This document shows, one piece after another, positions 6,305-7,060 of a DNA stretch of 7,060 nucleotides. Every line of letters begins with the position of its first letter. The stretch's first letter is position 1. Where the stretch lies: contig CAYUZN010000099.1 of assembly GCA_964449295.1 (NCBI GenBank), positions 1 through 7,060 of the forward strand, written 5' to 3'. This stretch comes from CANJJB01 sp964449295. GTDB lineage: Bacteria > Chlamydiota > Chlamydiia > Chlamydiales > Rhabdochlamydiaceae. The position numbers and the translations under genes were made by a program. A model generated the notes under the pieces. It saw only the letters and a list, made by a program, of their open reading frames with translations, ran no database searches and was not told where the DNA came from.

Positions 6305-6632
6305 TCGGATCACCATCATAGATGAGATCGTAGGCAGGTGGGAGCTCTTGATTGATTCTCTTAGCGATGACCTTACCGTTTTTTACACGTAAATAATAAT
6401 GGTTTTCTTCGATTGTTTCTTGTCCCATGTTAATTCTTTCGATGTATTCATAGTCAAGACAGCCATTAGGCAATTTGCGGACTCTGTAAGGAACTCCCAC
6501 TTTTTGTTCAAAATCGGCAACTGATGATCCGACTTGAATCGTATCAAAATTGCCTCGTGTCATCACTTGAGATCTGGAAAAACACCCACACAAACACAGA
6601 CAAGAAAGAAGTGAGAGGATTACTATTTTCAT
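6285..6632 (-). CDS. Small outer-membrane lipoprotein, SmpA/BamE-like
   Basis: The 115-residue product starts MKIVILSLL and has a lipobox LCGC (14-17), so Cys17 should be lipidated after signal peptidase II cleavage. The mature part, with FDTIQVGSSVADFEQKVGVP (29-48) followed by a tyrosine-rich DYEYIER and a strand pattern ending GKVIAKRI, resembles the SmpA/OmlA/BamE fold, in which a 'G-x-S-...-V-x-x-x-x-G-x-P' helix precedes a beta sheet. BamE helps the beta-barrel assembly machine, but many unrelated lipoproteins share this small domain, so the role is open. ATG 6632 is chosen over a TTG at 6656 because it overlaps the preceding stop as ATGA and leaves a normal signal peptide. The signal region is unusually cysteine-rich (SCLCLCGC). 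The gene overlaps endonuclease V downstream. Confidence 0.75.
   Translation of the reverse strand: MKIVILSLLSCLCLCGCFSRSQVMTRGNFDTIQVGSSVADFEQKVGVPYRVRKLPNGCLDYEYIERINMGQETIEENHYYLRVKNGKVIAKRINQELPPAYDLIYDGDPNDVDQQ
6309..6314 (-). promoter_or_regulatory. Ribosome binding site deciding the endonuclease V start
   Basis: On the minus strand GGTGAT matches the 3' part of the full Shine-Dalgarno complement (GGAGGTGAT) and stands five bases before ATG 6304. It lies inside the coding sequence of the upstream lipoprotein gene and makes the ATGs at 6319 and 6316, which lie upstream of or within it, less likely. Confidence 0.45.
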
Positions 6633-7060
6633 GTTTTTTCTTCTAATTTTTGCCAAACTTTACCCGTAATAATTGTGCGGAACTGATCGGCTGTGGCATA
6701 TTCAGCTCTCATCAGATAGGTATTATCGAGTTGTTTTTCATAAAACTCAAAGCCTTCAAAGCCAATATCGTTCACCCGAAATTCCCAAGCAATCACCTTG
6801 TCGCTGATAATGCCTGATCCTATAATTTTACCAAGAGCGACATTTTCAAGCTCAATTGTAAAAGCCCCGGGAGTTAAATCATAGAATAAAAATTGATTTT
6901 GCATGATATCAGAGAGTCCCTTCACTTGAATTTCCTGAACGCATTCAATTTTTCCACCTTCATCTTTTTTAGCGACATTCCACTTAGTAAAAAAAGAGAG
7001 TTCTTCCTCTACCATGTTGAGTTGGATTTTTCCTTCTCCTAACCAATCATGTGGATTTAA
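6629..7060 (-). CDS. Unrecognised protein, C-terminal 143 residues, open at the right window edge
   Basis: I do not recognise the family. The frame stays open from the stop (TGA 6629-6631) to the window edge. Although ATG 7015 is present, the 15 codons before it read LNPHDWLGEGKIQLN, which look like real protein continuous with what follows, and no Shine-Dalgarno sequence stands at a proper distance from that ATG (AAGGA is 15 bases away). The gene therefore probably starts outside the window. The visible part alternates hydrophobic and polar residues, has FEGFEFYEKQLDN and many short strands suggesting a beta-rich soluble fold, and lacks a membrane span. Its stop overlaps the lipoprotein start by four bases (ATGA), so the two are likely translated together. 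Confidence 0.65.
   Translation of the reverse strand, partial: LNPHDWLGEGKIQLNMVEEELSFFTKWNVAKKDEGGKIECVQEIQVKGLSDIMQNQFLFYDLTPGAFTIELENVALGKIIGSGIISDKVIAWEFRVNDIGFEGFEFYEKQLDNTYLMRAEYATADQFRTIITGKVWQKLEEKT

Noticed and set aside
6633..6656. Longer lipoprotein form starting at TTG 6656
   Set aside because: It would put MAKIRRKN before a normal signal peptide; ATG 6632 overlaps the upstream stop as ATGA and gives a standard lipoprotein signal.

Overview
The window comes from the chromosome of a chlamydia-like bacterium, most likely an environmental chlamydia of the Parachlamydiaceae type. The ribosomal proteins carry chlamydia-typical residues: S12 has KVAWVRLSNGQEVIAYIGG and S7 ends MAEANKAFAHYKW. 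The order rpsL-rpsG-fusA-rpsJ, with tsp beside rpsL, is also the order I recall from Chlamydia. A eukaryotic-type kinase-like gene and several unfamiliar small genes suggest an environmental lineage rather than the reduced animal pathogens. Genus and species cannot be fixed from the sequence alone.

Layout. Positions 1-343 (minus) hold the 5' end of a secreted tail-specific (S41/Prc) protease, cut by the window edge. A divergent control region of about 170 bp follows and contains an exact 13-base match to the E. coli rrn boxA antitermination element. The str-type operon then runs on the plus strand: rpsL (514-885), a 118-bp gap with two perfect hairpins, rpsG (1004-1477), fusA (1496-3592) and rpsJ/nusE (3608-3922). 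Five bases after rpsJ begins a 523-residue kinase-like protein (3928-5499). It keeps the catalytic-loop and metal-binding residues but seems to lack the usual beta-3 lysine. On the minus strand, reading towards the kinase gene, is a compact three-gene cluster: an unrecognised protein open at the right edge (6629-7060), a small BamE/SmpA-like lipoprotein (6285-6632) and endonuclease V (5588-6304). The convergent ends of the kinase and endonuclease V genes are built into one long imperfect palindrome (5488-5608) that contains both stop codons and looks like a bidirectional terminator or a palindromic insertion.

How the parts relate. S12, S7, EF-G and S10 are translation components. S10 is also NusE, the NusB partner that binds boxA RNA, so the boxA match in the leader raises the possibility of autogenous control by processive antitermination or NusB/NusE binding. 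The long rpsL-rpsG gap is where S7 acts as translational repressor in E. coli, and the hairpins here could serve that purpose. The kinase-like gene, apparently coupled to rpsJ, would be co-expressed with the translation machinery. The minus-strand genes overlap by 4 and 20 bases and are probably one transcript. No RNA genes, CRISPR arrays or transposase genes were seen.
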